Source: Bacteroides ovatus
GTDB taxonomy: Bacteria > Bacteroidota > Bacteroidia > Bacteroidales > Bacteroidaceae
NCBI RefSeq assembly: GCF_001314995.1
Contig: NZ_CP012938.1
Location: forward strand, 5,332,001-5,396,000
DNA: 64,000 nt
Direction of reading: 5' to 3'
Below, in pieces: positions 1-9,573 of the stretch. Every line of letters begins with the position of its first letter. Within the stretch, counting starts at the first letter, position 1. A model generated the notes under the pieces. That model saw only the letters and a program-made list of their open reading frames with translations. It searched no databases and was not told where the DNA came from. The position numbers were made by a program, and so were the translations under genes.

Positions 1-577
1 GAGAAAAACAGTATTCGGTTTCATCGGTTAAGACTACCTTGACCTGACAGTCCTTAATATAAAACAATTGTATCATATCTACAGAGACAGGCAATAGTTT
101 GTCTCCTTTGGTAGGAATAAGGAAATGACTTTTATAGTTTTCCTGCTTTTGGAGTGAATGTATCAGTTTCAGTAGCTCATTCTCCTGTTGTGGAAAAGGA
201 AACAGGTGTTTGTCAGCAGCATCCTGTAAACCTTGCAGCTTATCGAAAGCGTGTTCTATGTCTTCCTTACCGATGGGTTTTAATAAGTAGTCGATGCTGT
301 TTACTTTGAATGCGCGTAATGCATATTCATCATAGGCAGTTGTAAAGATAATCGGACAAGTAATATTGATATGATTGAATATCTCGAAGGCGGAACCATC
401 TGCCAGGTGAATATCCATGAATACCAGTTCCGGCATCGGATGAGAACTGAACCATTCGATAGTGGAACTGATACTATCCAGTATGGTCACGATTTCTCCA
501 TTCGGTTTTATTTCATTAAGCAGTGAAGTCAGATTTCGTACTGCTGCTTTTTCGTCTTCTATAATGACAATCTTCAT
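1..577 (-). CDS. LytTR-type response regulator (3' end beyond window)
   Basis: Reads leftward from ATG at 577 and leaves the window after about 192 codons. The receiver domain is clear: acidic EDE at residues 7-9, phosphoacceptor Asp55 in VFMDIHLADG, Thr79/Thr80 in IIFTTAYDEY and Lys100 in YLLKPIG. From about residue 150 the sequence (FLIPTKGDKLLPVSV, then IKDCQVKVVLTD) matches the start of a LytTR DNA-binding domain, which is cut off. Its start lies 6 bp after the histidine kinase stop, so the two form a two-component pair, probably regulating the upstream efflux genes. That target is inferred from operon position only. Confidence 0.88.
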   Translation of the reverse strand, partial: MKIVIIEDEKAAVRNLTSLLNEIKPNGEIVTILDSISSTIEWFSSHPMPELVFMDIHLADGSAFEIFNHINITCPIIFTTAYDEYALRAFKVNSIDYLLKPIGKEDIEHAFDKLQGLQDAADKHLFPFPQQENELLKLIHSLQKQENYKSHFLIPTKGDKLLPVSVDMIQLFYIKDCQVKVVLTDETEYCFS

Positions 578-582
578 GGTGG

Positions 583-1650
583 TTATTGTTCTAGTTGTGA
601 TTTTTCAATCAAAGGAATACAAACTGTAAACTCTCTGTCCTCCGTTATTTGTATATCCCGTTTAAACAAGAGCCTGTATCGTTTGGCAAGGTTGGCAAGT
701 CCGATACCGGTTCCGGAAGTTGCAGTCCATTTGGGCTGAATGTCGTTGCTGATAGACAAATTGCCGTTATCGTCCGTCGTGATATGAATGGTCAACGGCT
801 TCCGGTTGCTGATTTCGTTGTGCTTTACTGCATTCTCAATCAACACTTGCACCGCCATTGGAGGGAGGAGATATTCTTCGTAGGCATTGCTTATCTGTAT
901 GTCGAATTGTAGATTGTTCTCAAAACGCATCTTTAATAGAAATATATAAGCGGAAACAAATTCCATTTCTTCCCGGAGACTGACACATTGTGACTCATTA
1001 CTTTGCAAAGTATACCTTAGTACCCGGGAGAGTTCCTGAATGTAATCCTGCGCTTTATCCTGATTTTCGCGTACCAGCGAACGCAGGGTATTCAGCGAGT
1101 TGAACAGCATGTGTGGGTTCAGCTGATTCTTCAGTACTTCATACTGATTGCGGAGATTCTCTGCCTGAAGCTGTTCGTTCTCGATAAGTACCAGTTGCTG
1201 CTTGAATATAAGATGAAGGATGCAGCAACTACTGGTGACGAGACATGCCACAATAAAATCCCGCAATGGATGCAAATAATGATGTACCATGGCATCGATG
1301 GCCGGAATATCAAACGTTCTGTGAAGGAAAACAAAAAACTGTCCTGACAAGTTACTCAATATCCATGTCACGATAAAGGAAAGCAAAATCTTTGTCCCTG
1401 TAATTTTAATGGAAGCCTGATTGAAATGAAACAAACGGGTATTGATGGCAAAAAGTAACAATAGTGACAGAAAGGTAAACAGTATTTCGTTTGCCACATC
1501 TATAAACTTCATCCCCGGGAATAAGGAATGACTTTCGAAACGGTCGAAAAGAGATACTGATTCAGGAAAATGAATCAGTACGGCAACCGCTAAGGAGATG
1601 ATGACTGTGGAAAGTATATACTTATCTTTTTTTATTGCTTTGGCTATCAT
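583..1650 (-). CDS. LytS/YehU-type membrane sensor histidine kinase
   Basis: 355 aa. Four hydrophobic segments occupy roughly residues 10-150. A short coiled-coil linker (LVLIENEQLQAENLRNQYEVL) leads to the His_kinase motif NQLNPHMLFNSLNTLRS near residue 175, where the His is the phosphorylation site of this family. A HATPase domain follows, with an N-box (VLIENAVKHN) and a G-box (GTGIGLANL). The partner regulator begins 6 bp downstream. The gene follows the RND pump and adaptor on the same strand with a 70-bp gap, so a four-gene efflux and sensing operon is likely. The signal is unknown; metal or envelope stress would fit the neighbouring pump. Confidence 0.88.
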   Translation of the reverse strand: MIAKAIKKDKYILSTVIISLAVAVLIHFPESVSLFDRFESHSLFPGMKFIDVANEILFTFLSLLLLFAINTRLFHFNQASIKITGTKILLSFIVTWILSNLSGQFFVFLHRTFDIPAIDAMVHHYLHPLRDFIVACLVTSSCCILHLIFKQQLVLIENEQLQAENLRNQYEVLKNQLNPHMLFNSLNTLRSLVRENQDKAQDYIQELSRVLRYTLQSNESQCVSLREEMEFVSAYIFLLKMRFENNLQFDIQISNAYEEYLLPPMAVQVLIENAVKHNEISNRKPLTIHITTDDNGNLSISNDIQPKWTATSGTGIGLANLAKRYRLLFKRDIQITEDREFTVCIPLIEKSQLEQ

Positions 1651-1720
1651 ACAACAAAGATAGTGGTAAATTATGAGTTACCGGTTATAAAATGTGAATG
1701 CTGTTGGCGCAGTTGGTCAA

Positions 1721-2614
1721 TTATTGTTTCTGAATGTGTGCCGTGACATACATACCGGGGCGGAATTGCACATTTTCCTCCTTGATGGAAGCATATACCT
1801 CGAGCGAACGATTGGTTTCGTCCACTTTTTGTCCGATGGAAATCACGATGCCGTGAAAGGTTTGTGTCCCCATTCCGTTTACCCGAAACTGTACCGGGCT
1901 GCCGACTTGTATGTCTGCAAGATCTTTCTCGTAAGTAGTCAGGCAAAGCATCGGGCTGCTTTTATCGATAAGTTCGCAAAGTGCTTCTCCCGGATTGATA
2001 TATTTGCCGATATTCATCGCTACATTAGCGGCATAACCACTAATGGGGGCTTTGACTTCCAGTAGCGGTTGTATTCCGTTCTTAAGTAATGCCTCCGTTT
2101 GGACGCCTAAAAGAGAAAGTTGTGCAGCAGCGGCGTCCTGGCGACTCTTCATGGAGAGAAAGTCCGCTTTACTTTGCTGGAATTTCTTTTGAGAAGCTGC
2201 TTGTTCGGCAGACAGATTTTTTTGACGTTCGTATTCAGCTAAGAGATATTCGGTCTGTGCGTGACTATCCAGATAAGTTTGTTGCAGGGTGATGAACTCC
2301 GGATTCTCTAACGTGGCGATTACACTGTTTGCAGCCACCCATTGCCCTGGAAGCAGAGAAGCCTTTTTTACAATGCCTCCCATGGTTAAAGCAATGGTTG
2401 CCTGACGTTGAGGAGGAAGAACGATTCGTCCGTTGAACGAAACCTGATTAGGCTTTGAGGTAGCTGAAGTGATGGCATCCACTTCGGGTTGTGCGATGGT
2501 ATCTGCTATCGTTTCGGCAACGGGAATTGCGGCGGATTCGTTATTTGTAGTTTGCTGGTTTCCTTTGCAAGCCGTTAGAACTAGTAAAAGGATGGGATAA
2601 ACTATCTTTTTCAT
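1721..2614 (-). CDS. RND efflux periplasmic adaptor lipoprotein
   Basis: 297 aa. The N-terminus MKKIVYPILLLVLTAC is a lipoprotein signal with lipobox LTAC, so the protein is probably anchored in a membrane facing the periplasm. The body has the usual adaptor order: barrel-sandwich half (GQWVAANSVIATLENPEF), an alpha hairpin (YLDSHAQTEYLLAEYERQKNL onward), the second half-motif (LEVKAPISGYAANV, GKYINPGEALCEL) and a beta-barrel region ending FRPGMYVTAHI. It lies 62 bp downstream of the pump on the same strand and links inner-membrane pump to outer-membrane exit. It is short for the family, consistent with a minimal CusB/CzcB-like adaptor. Confidence 0.88.
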   Translation of the reverse strand: MKKIVYPILLLVLTACKGNQQTTNNESAAIPVAETIADTIAQPEVDAITSATSKPNQVSFNGRIVLPPQRQATIALTMGGIVKKASLLPGQWVAANSVIATLENPEFITLQQTYLDSHAQTEYLLAEYERQKNLSAEQAASQKKFQQSKADFLSMKSRQDAAAAQLSLLGVQTEALLKNGIQPLLEVKAPISGYAANVAMNIGKYINPGEALCELIDKSSPMLCLTTYEKDLADIQVGSPVQFRVNGMGTQTFHGIVISIGQKVDETNRSLEVYASIKEENVQFRPGMYVTAHIQKQ

Positions 2615-2676
2615 ATCTTATGTTTTATAATAATTATTCTGGGTGATGTATGTCATTCAATGTCTCGATCTTCCAC

Positions 2677-5600
2677 CTACTTGAAAAGTTCATATTCCAG
2701 TGCAGCAATATTGTATTGGTAGACTGTTTCAATATAGCCTCTGCGTATCTCTCTGGCGGTGGTAATCGACTGTATATATTCGGCAATGCCTGTTTCGCTC
2801 TGCTGCAATTGCAGGTTGGCTGCCTTTGTCAGTTCGTCCGCTTCTTTCAAGGCAGAAGAGGTATAATATCGTAAGCTCTCATTATATCTGCGGAGGGATG
2901 CTTCCAGTTCGAGTGTTTTATTTCTTAACTCCCGGATGTTGGCATCTGCCTGTATTTGCGCTGAAGTGGCAGTTAGCCGTGCCTGCTTCACTTTGCTCTT
3001 TTGTGGCAGGAAGTAGATGGGGAAAGAAACCCCGATCATCCAGGCATTCAGATTCTTAAGTGGGAGAATGTCCTGACGGGTATACCCCACACTGATTTCA
3101 GGAAAGAAATGGCTCTGCTCTACACGAAGCATTGCTTTCGCTTCATCTGCCTGGCTTTGAAAGTAGGCTGTATGTGCTCCCGACAGGTTTCCATCCGAAA
3201 TGCCGGTATAGAATAAGGATAAAGTGGAATCCATCGGAACAATGGGATCGTTGGAGTAGCAACTCCATTGGAAACGTGCCAATGCCATTTTCTCTTCTTC
3301 TTTTGCTTGGAACCAGCGGTTATGCAGATCGGCAGCTATGGTGGTCATCATATTTTTTTCGAGCAAGGTAATCTCTCCTTGTTGGTATCGTAATTCTCCG
3401 ATGCGCTGCAGTTCTTCTGCCATTTTATCCTGATCCCGATACATTGAACAGAGATTAGTGGCATATTGGTAGTAGGCCCACGCCCTTTTCACTTCTGCTG
3501 TGATTTCTTTCTCTACCATCTGCCGATAATAGGTGTTCGTTTTTACCTGACGGTTGACTAACGCATTCTTGTAGAATGGCGTTAGAAGGGAGCCCAGGCT
3601 TTGCTCGAAAGCCAGTTCCTTGTCTTTTTTGTTTTCTCCGTTAAGTTGCCCCCAGGAATAGCTGAACGAGGTAGGGGTTGCTTCTATCACTTCTCCGCGA
3701 GTGGCTTTGGCTTGTTGAATAGCATTATTGGCTATTTTCAGGCGAGGGTGATTTTGTTTGGCTATTTCTATCGCCTGTTCGAGACTGACTGTTTGTGTCT
3801 GTTGAGCGGAAACGAACGCGGGAAGAAACAAGAACAGGAGACACAATCCCCCGAAAGGCCGGCGCAGTTTGATTCCCGGACGTCTCCAGGTAGCAAATGA
3901 ATTTACAATTTTGTAAAACACTGGAATGATGAGTAAAGTCAGTACGGTAGAAATAATCAAGCCACCGATGACCACTGTTGCCAACGGACGTTGTACTTCT
4001 GCGCCGGCTGAAGTGGCTATTGCCATCGGGACGAATCCCAAAGATGCAACCAGTCCTGTCAGGAATACAGGACGGAGCAAGTGTGGAGTCCCTCTTTTGA
4101 TAATCTGGTTTGTAGTCATGGAATAGGTATTTTGTTTACGAAGTTCGTTGAAGTGATTTACCATCAGGATACCATTCAATACTGCTACCCCGAACAAGGC
4201 GATGAATCCTACTCCGGCCGATATGCTAAACGGAAGTCCGCGTAGCCAAAGTGCGGCGATACCACCGATGAGCGATAGGGGGACGGTTGAGAATACCATC
4301 AGGGTATAGGTGATGTTCTTGAATGCGAAGAACAGAATCAATAGAATGAGCATTAATGCCACGGGGATGACTACCAGTAAGGTATTGATGGCATTTTGCA
4401 AGTTCTCGAACTGGCCGCCGTATTCGAAGTAATATCCCGGCTTCAGTTTGATGTTCTTGTTCAGTGTCTCTTGAATATTGGCGACAACTTGCTGGATGTC
4501 TGCGTCACGCACATTGACACCGATGACGATGCGTCGTTTGGTTGCATCCCGGTTGATTTGCAGTGGCCCACTGACAAGGTCGATGCTTGCTACCTCTCCA
4601 ACAGGAATTTGAATTCCTTCCGAAGTGCGTACAAACAACTTATCAAGATTCAAGTCGGCCACTTTCTCCTGGTCAAGCCGTACCACGAGATCGAATCTCC
4701 GTTCGTTTTCAAAGACTACACCTGTTGACTCTCCGGCATAGGCAGTTCGGATAATGGTGTTAAGCTCTTGTATGTTGATGCCGTAACGGGCTATTTTGCT
4801 ACGGTTGTATTTCACTACCAATTGGGGTAATCCCATCGTCTGCTCAACGATGACATCCGCTGCTCCCGGCACTTTTTCTACAAAGGTAGCTGCTTCTTTG
4901 GCTCTTTCATATAATTCGTGCGTGTCTTCTCCATATAGTTTGATGGCAATATCTGCTTTTGCTCCCGTCATCAGCTCGTTGAAGCGAAGCTGTATCGGTT
5001 GCGAGAAGTTGAATTCGGCACGTTCAGAGAGCGGAGCAAGTGCATCTTTCATTTTATCCACCATTTCTGCACGGCTTCCGGCACTTGTCCATTCTTTGAA
5101 TGGTTTCATGATAATCATCACATCAGCATCTTCCACTGCCATCGGGTCAGTGGGAACTTCCGCCGTTCCTATTTTGGCTACCACGTGTTTGATTTCAGGG
5201 AATTTATCCATTAATGCTTTCTCTGCCAAGCGGGAAACTTCGATACTTTCGGTCAGCGAACTTCCTGCGGGTAGTGTCATTTGCATGGCAAAATCACCTT
5301 CGTCCAAAGTGGGAATGAACTCTGCTCCCAGGCGGGTAAAGAGAAAAAGTGAACCGATCAGCGCGGAGAAGGCTATGATGACGGTACGCCATTTGTAACG
5401 AAGACAGGCGCGCAGGGTATGCTGGTAGATCTTGTTCAGTTTCTCGAAGAAGCGGTCGGCAAGGGTGGGTTTCACAACAATGGTATGCTTCAGAAAGAGG
5501 GAGGCCATCATAGGAACATAAGTCAGTGAGAGAATTAAGGCTCCGATAATGCAGAACACAAGTGTTTTAGCCATGGGGGTGAAGTATTTCCCTTCAATCC

Positions 5601-7002
5601 CGTTCAATGTAAGGATGGGGAAGAAGACGATAAGGATAATCAACACTGCAAAAGTGGCCGAACGTGCAACGCCGGAAGCTCCTTTTTCCACTTCTTTTTC
5701 CATCTCTTTGCGGGTCAGTGTGCGGCCTCGGAATTGTTTTCCGTAAATGTGGGCGAGGATACCTTCCAATATAACGATAGAGCCATCTACTACAATACCA
5801 AAGTCAATGGCACCGAGACTCATTAGATTGGCGGTGACATTGAATACACGCATCATGATAAAAGCGAAAAGCATTGCCAGCGGGATGACGGATGCGACAA
5901 TCAGTCCGGCACGGAGGTTGCCGAGGAAGAGGATGAGTACAAGGAAGACGATAACTGCTCCTTCAATCAGGTTGTTGACAACCGTAGAGATGTTCCGATT
6001 TACCAGTTCCGAACGGTTCAAGTAAGGTTCTATACTGACTCCTTCGGGCAATAGCTGCTGTATTTTTTCTACCCGTTTTTCGAGTTCTTGAGTCACTACA
6101 TTTGCGTTGGCACCTTTCAGCATCATGGCAATTCCGCCGACACACTCGCCCTCACCATCCTTGGTCATGGCACCGAAACGCTTTGGAGAACCGAAGCGGA
6201 CAACTCCTACATCACTGATATGTACCGGAATCCCATTCCGGTTGGTCACTACAATCTGTTCAATATCCTTGATGCGGGTAATCATACCTTCCGACCGGAT
6301 ATAGTAGGCATTCTTTATCTTCTCAATGTAGCTTCCTCCGGTATTTTGGTTGTTGCTGCTAAGTGCTTCGAACACTTCGCCGATAGTGATATTCAAAGAA
6401 AACAGGGCGTCCGGATCGACGGCTACTTCATATTGTTTCAGGTAACCGCCGAAACTATTGATTTCTACTATACCGGGTATACCGGACAACTGACGTTTCA
6501 CCATCCAGTCTTGAATGGTGCGGAGTTCCATTGCGTCATATTTCTTCTCATATCCGGGAGCTACCTTCAATATATACTGGTAAATCTCTCCCAGACCGGT
6601 GGTGATGGGCATCATCTCCGGTGTTCCGAGTTCGGAGGGAATTTCGCTTGTTACGCTTTGTATTTGTTCATTTATCAACTGCCGTGCATCGAGTGTGGGG
6701 ACACTTTCTTTAAAAACGACCGTTACGACCGATAGCCCGAAGCGGCTGACAGAACGGATATCTTCGACATTCATAATATTGCTCATTGCTATTTCGATAG
6801 GCATAGTGATGAGTTGTTCCACCTCTTGTGGCGCGAGTGTAGGAGATACGGTCACTATTTGTACCTGATTATTGGTAATGTCGGGCACGGCATCAATAGG
6901 TAGTGTCAGCATCGCATAGATACCTCCGATAAACAGGAAGAGAGTAGTGAGTCCTACAAATAGTTTCTTCTTGATTGAAAAACGTACAATAGCTGTAAAC
7001 AT
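2677..7002 (-). CDS. CusA/CzcA-family RND efflux pump fused to TolC-like outer-membrane factor
   Basis: 1441 aa in one uninterrupted frame. Residues 1 to about 1035 are a full RND heavy-metal pump: TM1, two periplasmic loops, and a TM4 with the acidic D..D..E pattern of CzcA-type transporters (AIDFGIVVDGSIVILEG). After a hydrophobic stretch that looks like a former signal peptide (LCLLFLFLPAFVSAQQ, about 1050) comes a TolC-like coiled-coil region starting VSLEQAIEIAKQNHPRLKIA and running to the C-terminus. The fusion puts pump and exit duct on one chain. Probable substrates are metal cations. It is the first gene of the leftward operon with adaptor, kinase and regulator. Confidence 0.93.
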   Translation of the reverse strand: MFTAIVRFSIKKKLFVGLTTLFLFIGGIYAMLTLPIDAVPDITNNQVQIVTVSPTLAPQEVEQLITMPIEIAMSNIMNVEDIRSVSRFGLSVVTVVFKESVPTLDARQLINEQIQSVTSEIPSELGTPEMMPITTGLGEIYQYILKVAPGYEKKYDAMELRTIQDWMVKRQLSGIPGIVEINSFGGYLKQYEVAVDPDALFSLNITIGEVFEALSSNNQNTGGSYIEKIKNAYYIRSEGMITRIKDIEQIVVTNRNGIPVHISDVGVVRFGSPKRFGAMTKDGEGECVGGIAMMLKGANANVVTQELEKRVEKIQQLLPEGVSIEPYLNRSELVNRNISTVVNNLIEGAVIVFLVLILFLGNLRAGLIVASVIPLAMLFAFIMMRVFNVTANLMSLGAIDFGIVVDGSIVILEGILAHIYGKQFRGRTLTRKEMEKEVEKGASGVARSATFAVLIILIVFFPILTLNGIEGKYFTPMAKTLVFCIIGALILSLTYVPMMASLFLKHTIVVKPTLADRFFEKLNKIYQHTLRACLRYKWRTVIIAFSALIGSLFLFTRLGAEFIPTLDEGDFAMQMTLPAGSSLTESIEVSRLAEKALMDKFPEIKHVVAKIGTAEVPTDPMAVEDADVMIIMKPFKEWTSAGSRAEMVDKMKDALAPLSERAEFNFSQPIQLRFNELMTGAKADIAIKLYGEDTHELYERAKEAATFVEKVPGAADVIVEQTMGLPQLVVKYNRSKIARYGINIQELNTIIRTAYAGESTGVVFENERRFDLVVRLDQEKVADLNLDKLFVRTSEGIQIPVGEVASIDLVSGPLQINRDATKRRIVIGVNVRDADIQQVVANIQETLNKNIKLKPGYYFEYGGQFENLQNAINTLLVVIPVALMLILLILFFAFKNITYTLMVFSTVPLSLIGGIAALWLRGLPFSISAGVGFIALFGVAVLNGILMVNHFNELRKQNTYSMTTNQIIKRGTPHLLRPVFLTGLVASLGFVPMAIATSAGAEVQRPLATVVIGGLIISTVLTLLIIPVFYKIVNSFATWRRPGIKLRRPFGGLCLLFLFLPAFVSAQQTQTVSLEQAIEIAKQNHPRLKIANNAIQQAKATRGEVIEATPTSFSYSWGQLNGENKKDKELAFEQSLGSLLTPFYKNALVNRQVKTNTYYRQMVEKEITAEVKRAWAYYQYATNLCSMYRDQDKMAEELQRIGELRYQQGEITLLEKNMMTTIAADLHNRWFQAKEEEKMALARFQWSCYSNDPIVPMDSTLSLFYTGISDGNLSGAHTAYFQSQADEAKAMLRVEQSHFFPEISVGYTRQDILPLKNLNAWMIGVSFPIYFLPQKSKVKQARLTATSAQIQADANIRELRNKTLELEASLRRYNESLRYYTSSALKEADELTKAANLQLQQSETGIAEYIQSITTAREIRRGYIETVYQYNIAALEYELFK

Positions 7003-7031
7003 GATTTTCGTTGTATTATTATTTCACAGTA

Positions 7032-7039
7032 CAAAATTA
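7032..7039 (-). promoter_or_regulatory. -7 element (TAATTTTG) of the efflux operon
   Basis: On the minus strand TAATTTTG matches the Bacteroides -7 consensus TAnnTTTG exactly, 30 bp ahead of the pump ATG. No good TTTG sits at the -33 position, so an activator may be needed; the LytTR regulator in the same operon is a candidate. Confidence 0.4.
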
Positions 7040-7212
7040 CTGCCTATCTTCATCCGTTATCACTAAGAATAAATGAAGCGGAAAGATTGTGGGGTGAAGT
7101 GACGGATTTGGGAATTGAAAGATGTAAAATCATAGTTCTTGTTTCACTGCTGAACAAACATTTCTTTCAGTTTACTCGTTTAATATAAAAACAAACTAAA
7201 TGTATATTCAAC

Positions 7213-7755
7213 ATGAAAACATTCGTCTTGATGATGGTAAGCCTGTTGTTTGCAATTTCTTCGGAAGCGCAAAACAAGTCTTTTTATGATTTTACAGTGA
7301 AAACTATTGATGGTAAGGACTTTCCTCTTTCTTCACTGAAAGGTAAGAAAGTGCTGGTAGTCAACGTGGCATCTAAGTGTGGGCTGACGCCCCAGTATGC
7401 TCAACTGGAGAAACTATATGAGAAATATAAAGAAAAAGACTTTGTTATTATCGGTTTTCCGGCGAATAACTTTATGGGACAAGAACCGGGTAGTAATGAA
7501 GAAATAGCCAAGTTCTGTTCTTTGAACTATGATGTTACTTTTCCGATGATGGCTAAGATTTCCGTTAAAGGAAAAGATATGGCTCCTCTTTACCAATGGT
7601 TGACGGAGAAAAAACAAAATGGAAAAGAAAGTGCACCGATTCAGTGGAACTTTCAGAAGTTTATGATTGATGAGAACGGACATTGGGCGGGAGTTGTGTC
7701 TCCGAAAGAAAGTCCGTTCTCTGAAAAGATTATTACTTGGATAGAGAAGGAATAA
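7213..7755 (+). CDS. Glutathione peroxidase-family thiol peroxidase, exported
   Basis: 180 aa. MKTFVLMMVSLLFAISSEAQ is a signal peptide, so the enzyme acts in the periplasm. The three family motifs are present: NVASKCGLTPQY with catalytic Cys (not selenocysteine), FPANNFMGQEPGSNEEI with the conserved Gln, and QWNFQKFMID with the conserved Trp-Asn. Bacterial Cys enzymes of this family usually reduce hydroperoxides using thioredoxin rather than glutathione. The gene is divergent from the efflux operon. Its last 23 bp overlap the 3' end of the convergent NUDIX gene. Confidence 0.93.
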   Translation: MKTFVLMMVSLLFAISSEAQNKSFYDFTVKTIDGKDFPLSSLKGKKVLVVNVASKCGLTPQYAQLEKLYEKYKEKDFVIIGFPANNFMGQEPGSNEEIAKFCSLNYDVTFPMMAKISVKGKDMAPLYQWLTEKKQNGKESAPIQWNFQKFMIDENGHWAGVVSPKESPFSEKIITWIEKE

Positions 7756-8251
7756 GAGAGACTTTTTTCAGCTCTTCTTCGAAGTTGGGAGTGAAGATTC
7801 CTTTACCCAGATTTTCTTTTATTTCTTCGATCTTCCAAAATCGTCCACCGTCCAGTTCGTCGCTGGGATGGATTTCTTCCTCATAAACGGTTTTGTGGAC
7901 AAAAACAAGCTCTTTTTCACGGCTGGATTCAAAAATATAACTGGTGAGAAGCTCGGGAGTGAAGTCTGTGATGCCTAATTCTTCACGGACTTCTCTCTTT
8001 AGGGCGATTTCTACGCTTTCGCCCAAATCAATATGTCCGCCTACAGCCGTATCCCATTTCCCCGGTTGAATGTCTTTCCATTCGGGGCGTTTCTGTAAAT
8101 AGATGTCTCCTTGGGCATTGAATACGTGAAGGTGAACTACCGGATGAAGCAGTTTGCTACCGCTGTGACATTCTCCGCGAGTGGCAGCTCCGGTGATATT
8201 TCCCTGTTCGTCTACGATAGGGAACATTTCCTGGTTATTATCACTTGGCAT
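7733..8251 (-). CDS. NUDIX hydrolase (IDI/YfcD-like)
   Basis: 172 aa. The Nudix box runs from Gly72 to Gly93 (GGHIDLGESVEIALKREVRE, then ELG), with the metal-binding Glu residues intact. The start, FPIVDEQGNITGAATRGECH, and LLHPVVHLHVFNAQGDIYLQ resemble the isopentenyl-diphosphate-isomerase-like NUDIX subgroup, whose bacterial members hydrolyse various nucleoside diphosphate compounds. The exact substrate cannot be read from the sequence. The gene is separated from queA by 44 bp on the same strand and may be co-transcribed with it. Its 3' end overlaps the glutathione peroxidase gene. Confidence 0.9.
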   Translation of the reverse strand: MPSDNNQEMFPIVDEQGNITGAATRGECHSGSKLLHPVVHLHVFNAQGDIYLQKRPEWKDIQPGKWDTAVGGHIDLGESVEIALKREVREELGITDFTPELLTSYIFESSREKELVFVHKTVYEEEIHPSDELDGGRFWKIEEIKENLGKGIFTPNFEEELKKVSLIPSLSK

Positions 8252-8295
8252 AGTGTCTTTTATATTGCGTAAAATCTTTCGGAGAGGAGGATTTC

Positions 8296-9516
8296 TTATG
8301 GTATTAATAAAGAAGAATCTCCATAACTTAGGAATCGGAAATCATGCGCCAGTGCATAATCATAAATAGTGCGCCAATTCCCTTTTACAAAAGCTGAAAC
8401 CAAAAGCAGCAAGGTACTTTGCGGCTGATGGAAATTAGTAACCATCGCTTTCACTATTTTATAATTGTATCCCGGTGCTATGATAATCTGTGTACTGGTG
8501 TGAAGGGTTTCCAAACCATTCCTGTCGAGATATCCTAATATCTTTTGCAACGCAACAACGGGAGGAATCTGGTCGTACTTTTCATAAGGCTGCCATTGTT
8601 TGACACGTAGTTCTTCTTCCGTAGCATACGGATTTTCAGCCAATGTAACTCCAATGTGATACAGGCTTTCCAGAGTCCGTACAGAAGTAGTCCCTACTGC
8701 AATAGCACAACCGTCGTGGTCAATCAGTTTTTTGATGGTACTCCGATTGACCGATATATATTCCGTGTGCATCTCGTGACCTTCGATTTCTTCACTTTTT
8801 ACAGGTTTGAATGTGCCTGCTCCTACATGTAGAGTTAATTCTTCAAGATCGATCCCTTTTTCTTGAAGAGCATCCAATACTCGTGAAGTAAAATGTAATC
8901 CCGCCGTAGGCGCAGCTACCGAACCTTTAATCTTAGAATAAACAGTCTGATAAGTCTCCTTGTCACTTTCTTCCGTATCCCGGTTTAAGTAAGGAGGAAT
9001 AGGAAGTTCTCCGAATACTTCAAGGATATCGGCAAACGTCACTTCCGGATTATCCCATGCAAAATCTACCCAATGGCTGGTTCCTTTACATTCTCCTCGG
9101 GTAGCGGTCAGAGTAATAGGGAATCCTTTGACGGTCATTTCGCGTTTCAACTGTCTGTCTTTCCATTTCTTCAGATTGCCGATCATGCAAAGCCAGGCGG
9201 CATGTGCTGTCTGTTGGAAATTTAAGACATAATCGTTTGGCTGGATCGGTTCAAGACAAAACACTTCGATCAGTGCTCCCGTCTCTTTTCGAAAATGGAG
9301 GCGTGCCTGAATGACTTTTGTATTATTGAATATCATCAGGCTGCCTTGCGGCAGATATTCCGGCAAAGACGTGAAAACATCTTCACTAACTTCTCCACGA
9401 CGGTATATTAAGAGTTTGGACTGGTCGCGGGTAGGCAACGGGAATTTAGCAATACGTTCATCCGGAAGAGGATAACTGTATTCACTGATATGGATATGTC
9501 TAGGATCTTCTTTCAT
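8296..9516 (-). CDS. queA: S-adenosylmethionine:tRNA ribosyltransferase-isomerase
   Basis: 406 aa cytoplasmic enzyme that transfers the ribosyl group of SAM to 7-aminomethyl-7-deazaguanine in tRNA to form epoxyqueuosine. Family motifs are present: YPLPDERIAKFPLPTRDQSK near the N-terminus, then SVAAPTAGLHFTSRVLDAL, LHVGAGTFKPV, VGTTSVRTLESL and the C-terminal TNFHQPQSTLLLLVSAF. It is somewhat longer than the E. coli enzyme, consistent with Bacteroidota homologues. The ATG at 9516 lies just upstream of the tRNA-Pro terminator, so it has its own promoter or is read through from the tRNA. Confidence 0.95.
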   Translation of the reverse strand: MKEDPRHIHISEYSYPLPDERIAKFPLPTRDQSKLLIYRRGEVSEDVFTSLPEYLPQGSLMIFNNTKVIQARLHFRKETGALIEVFCLEPIQPNDYVLNFQQTAHAAWLCMIGNLKKWKDRQLKREMTVKGFPITLTATRGECKGTSHWVDFAWDNPEVTFADILEVFGELPIPPYLNRDTEESDKETYQTVYSKIKGSVAAPTAGLHFTSRVLDALQEKGIDLEELTLHVGAGTFKPVKSEEIEGHEMHTEYISVNRSTIKKLIDHDGCAIAVGTTSVRTLESLYHIGVTLAENPYATEEELRVKQWQPYEKYDQIPPVVALQKILGYLDRNGLETLHTSTQIIIAPGYNYKIVKAMVTNFHQPQSTLLLLVSAFVKGNWRTIYDYALAHDFRFLSYGDSSLLIP

Positions 9517-9531
9517 TGTTTTCTAAAATAA

Positions 9532-9567
9532 AAAGAGGTTAGAACCCATTCGGTTTCTAACCTCTTT
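9532..9567 (-). terminator. Rho-independent terminator after tRNA-Pro
   Basis: Perfect hairpin: AAAGAGGTTAGAA at 9532-9544 pairs with TTCTAACCTCTTT at 9555-9567 around a 10-nt loop. It lies directly 3' of the leftward tRNA and is followed on that strand by a T-rich tract. Confidence 0.75.
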
Positions 9568-9573
9568 AACCAG

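Noticed and set aside
7733..7755. Overlap of glutathione peroxidase and NUDIX genes as a sign of a frameshift
   Set aside because: Both proteins end naturally with complete domains; a 23-bp convergent overlap of 3' ends is ordinary.
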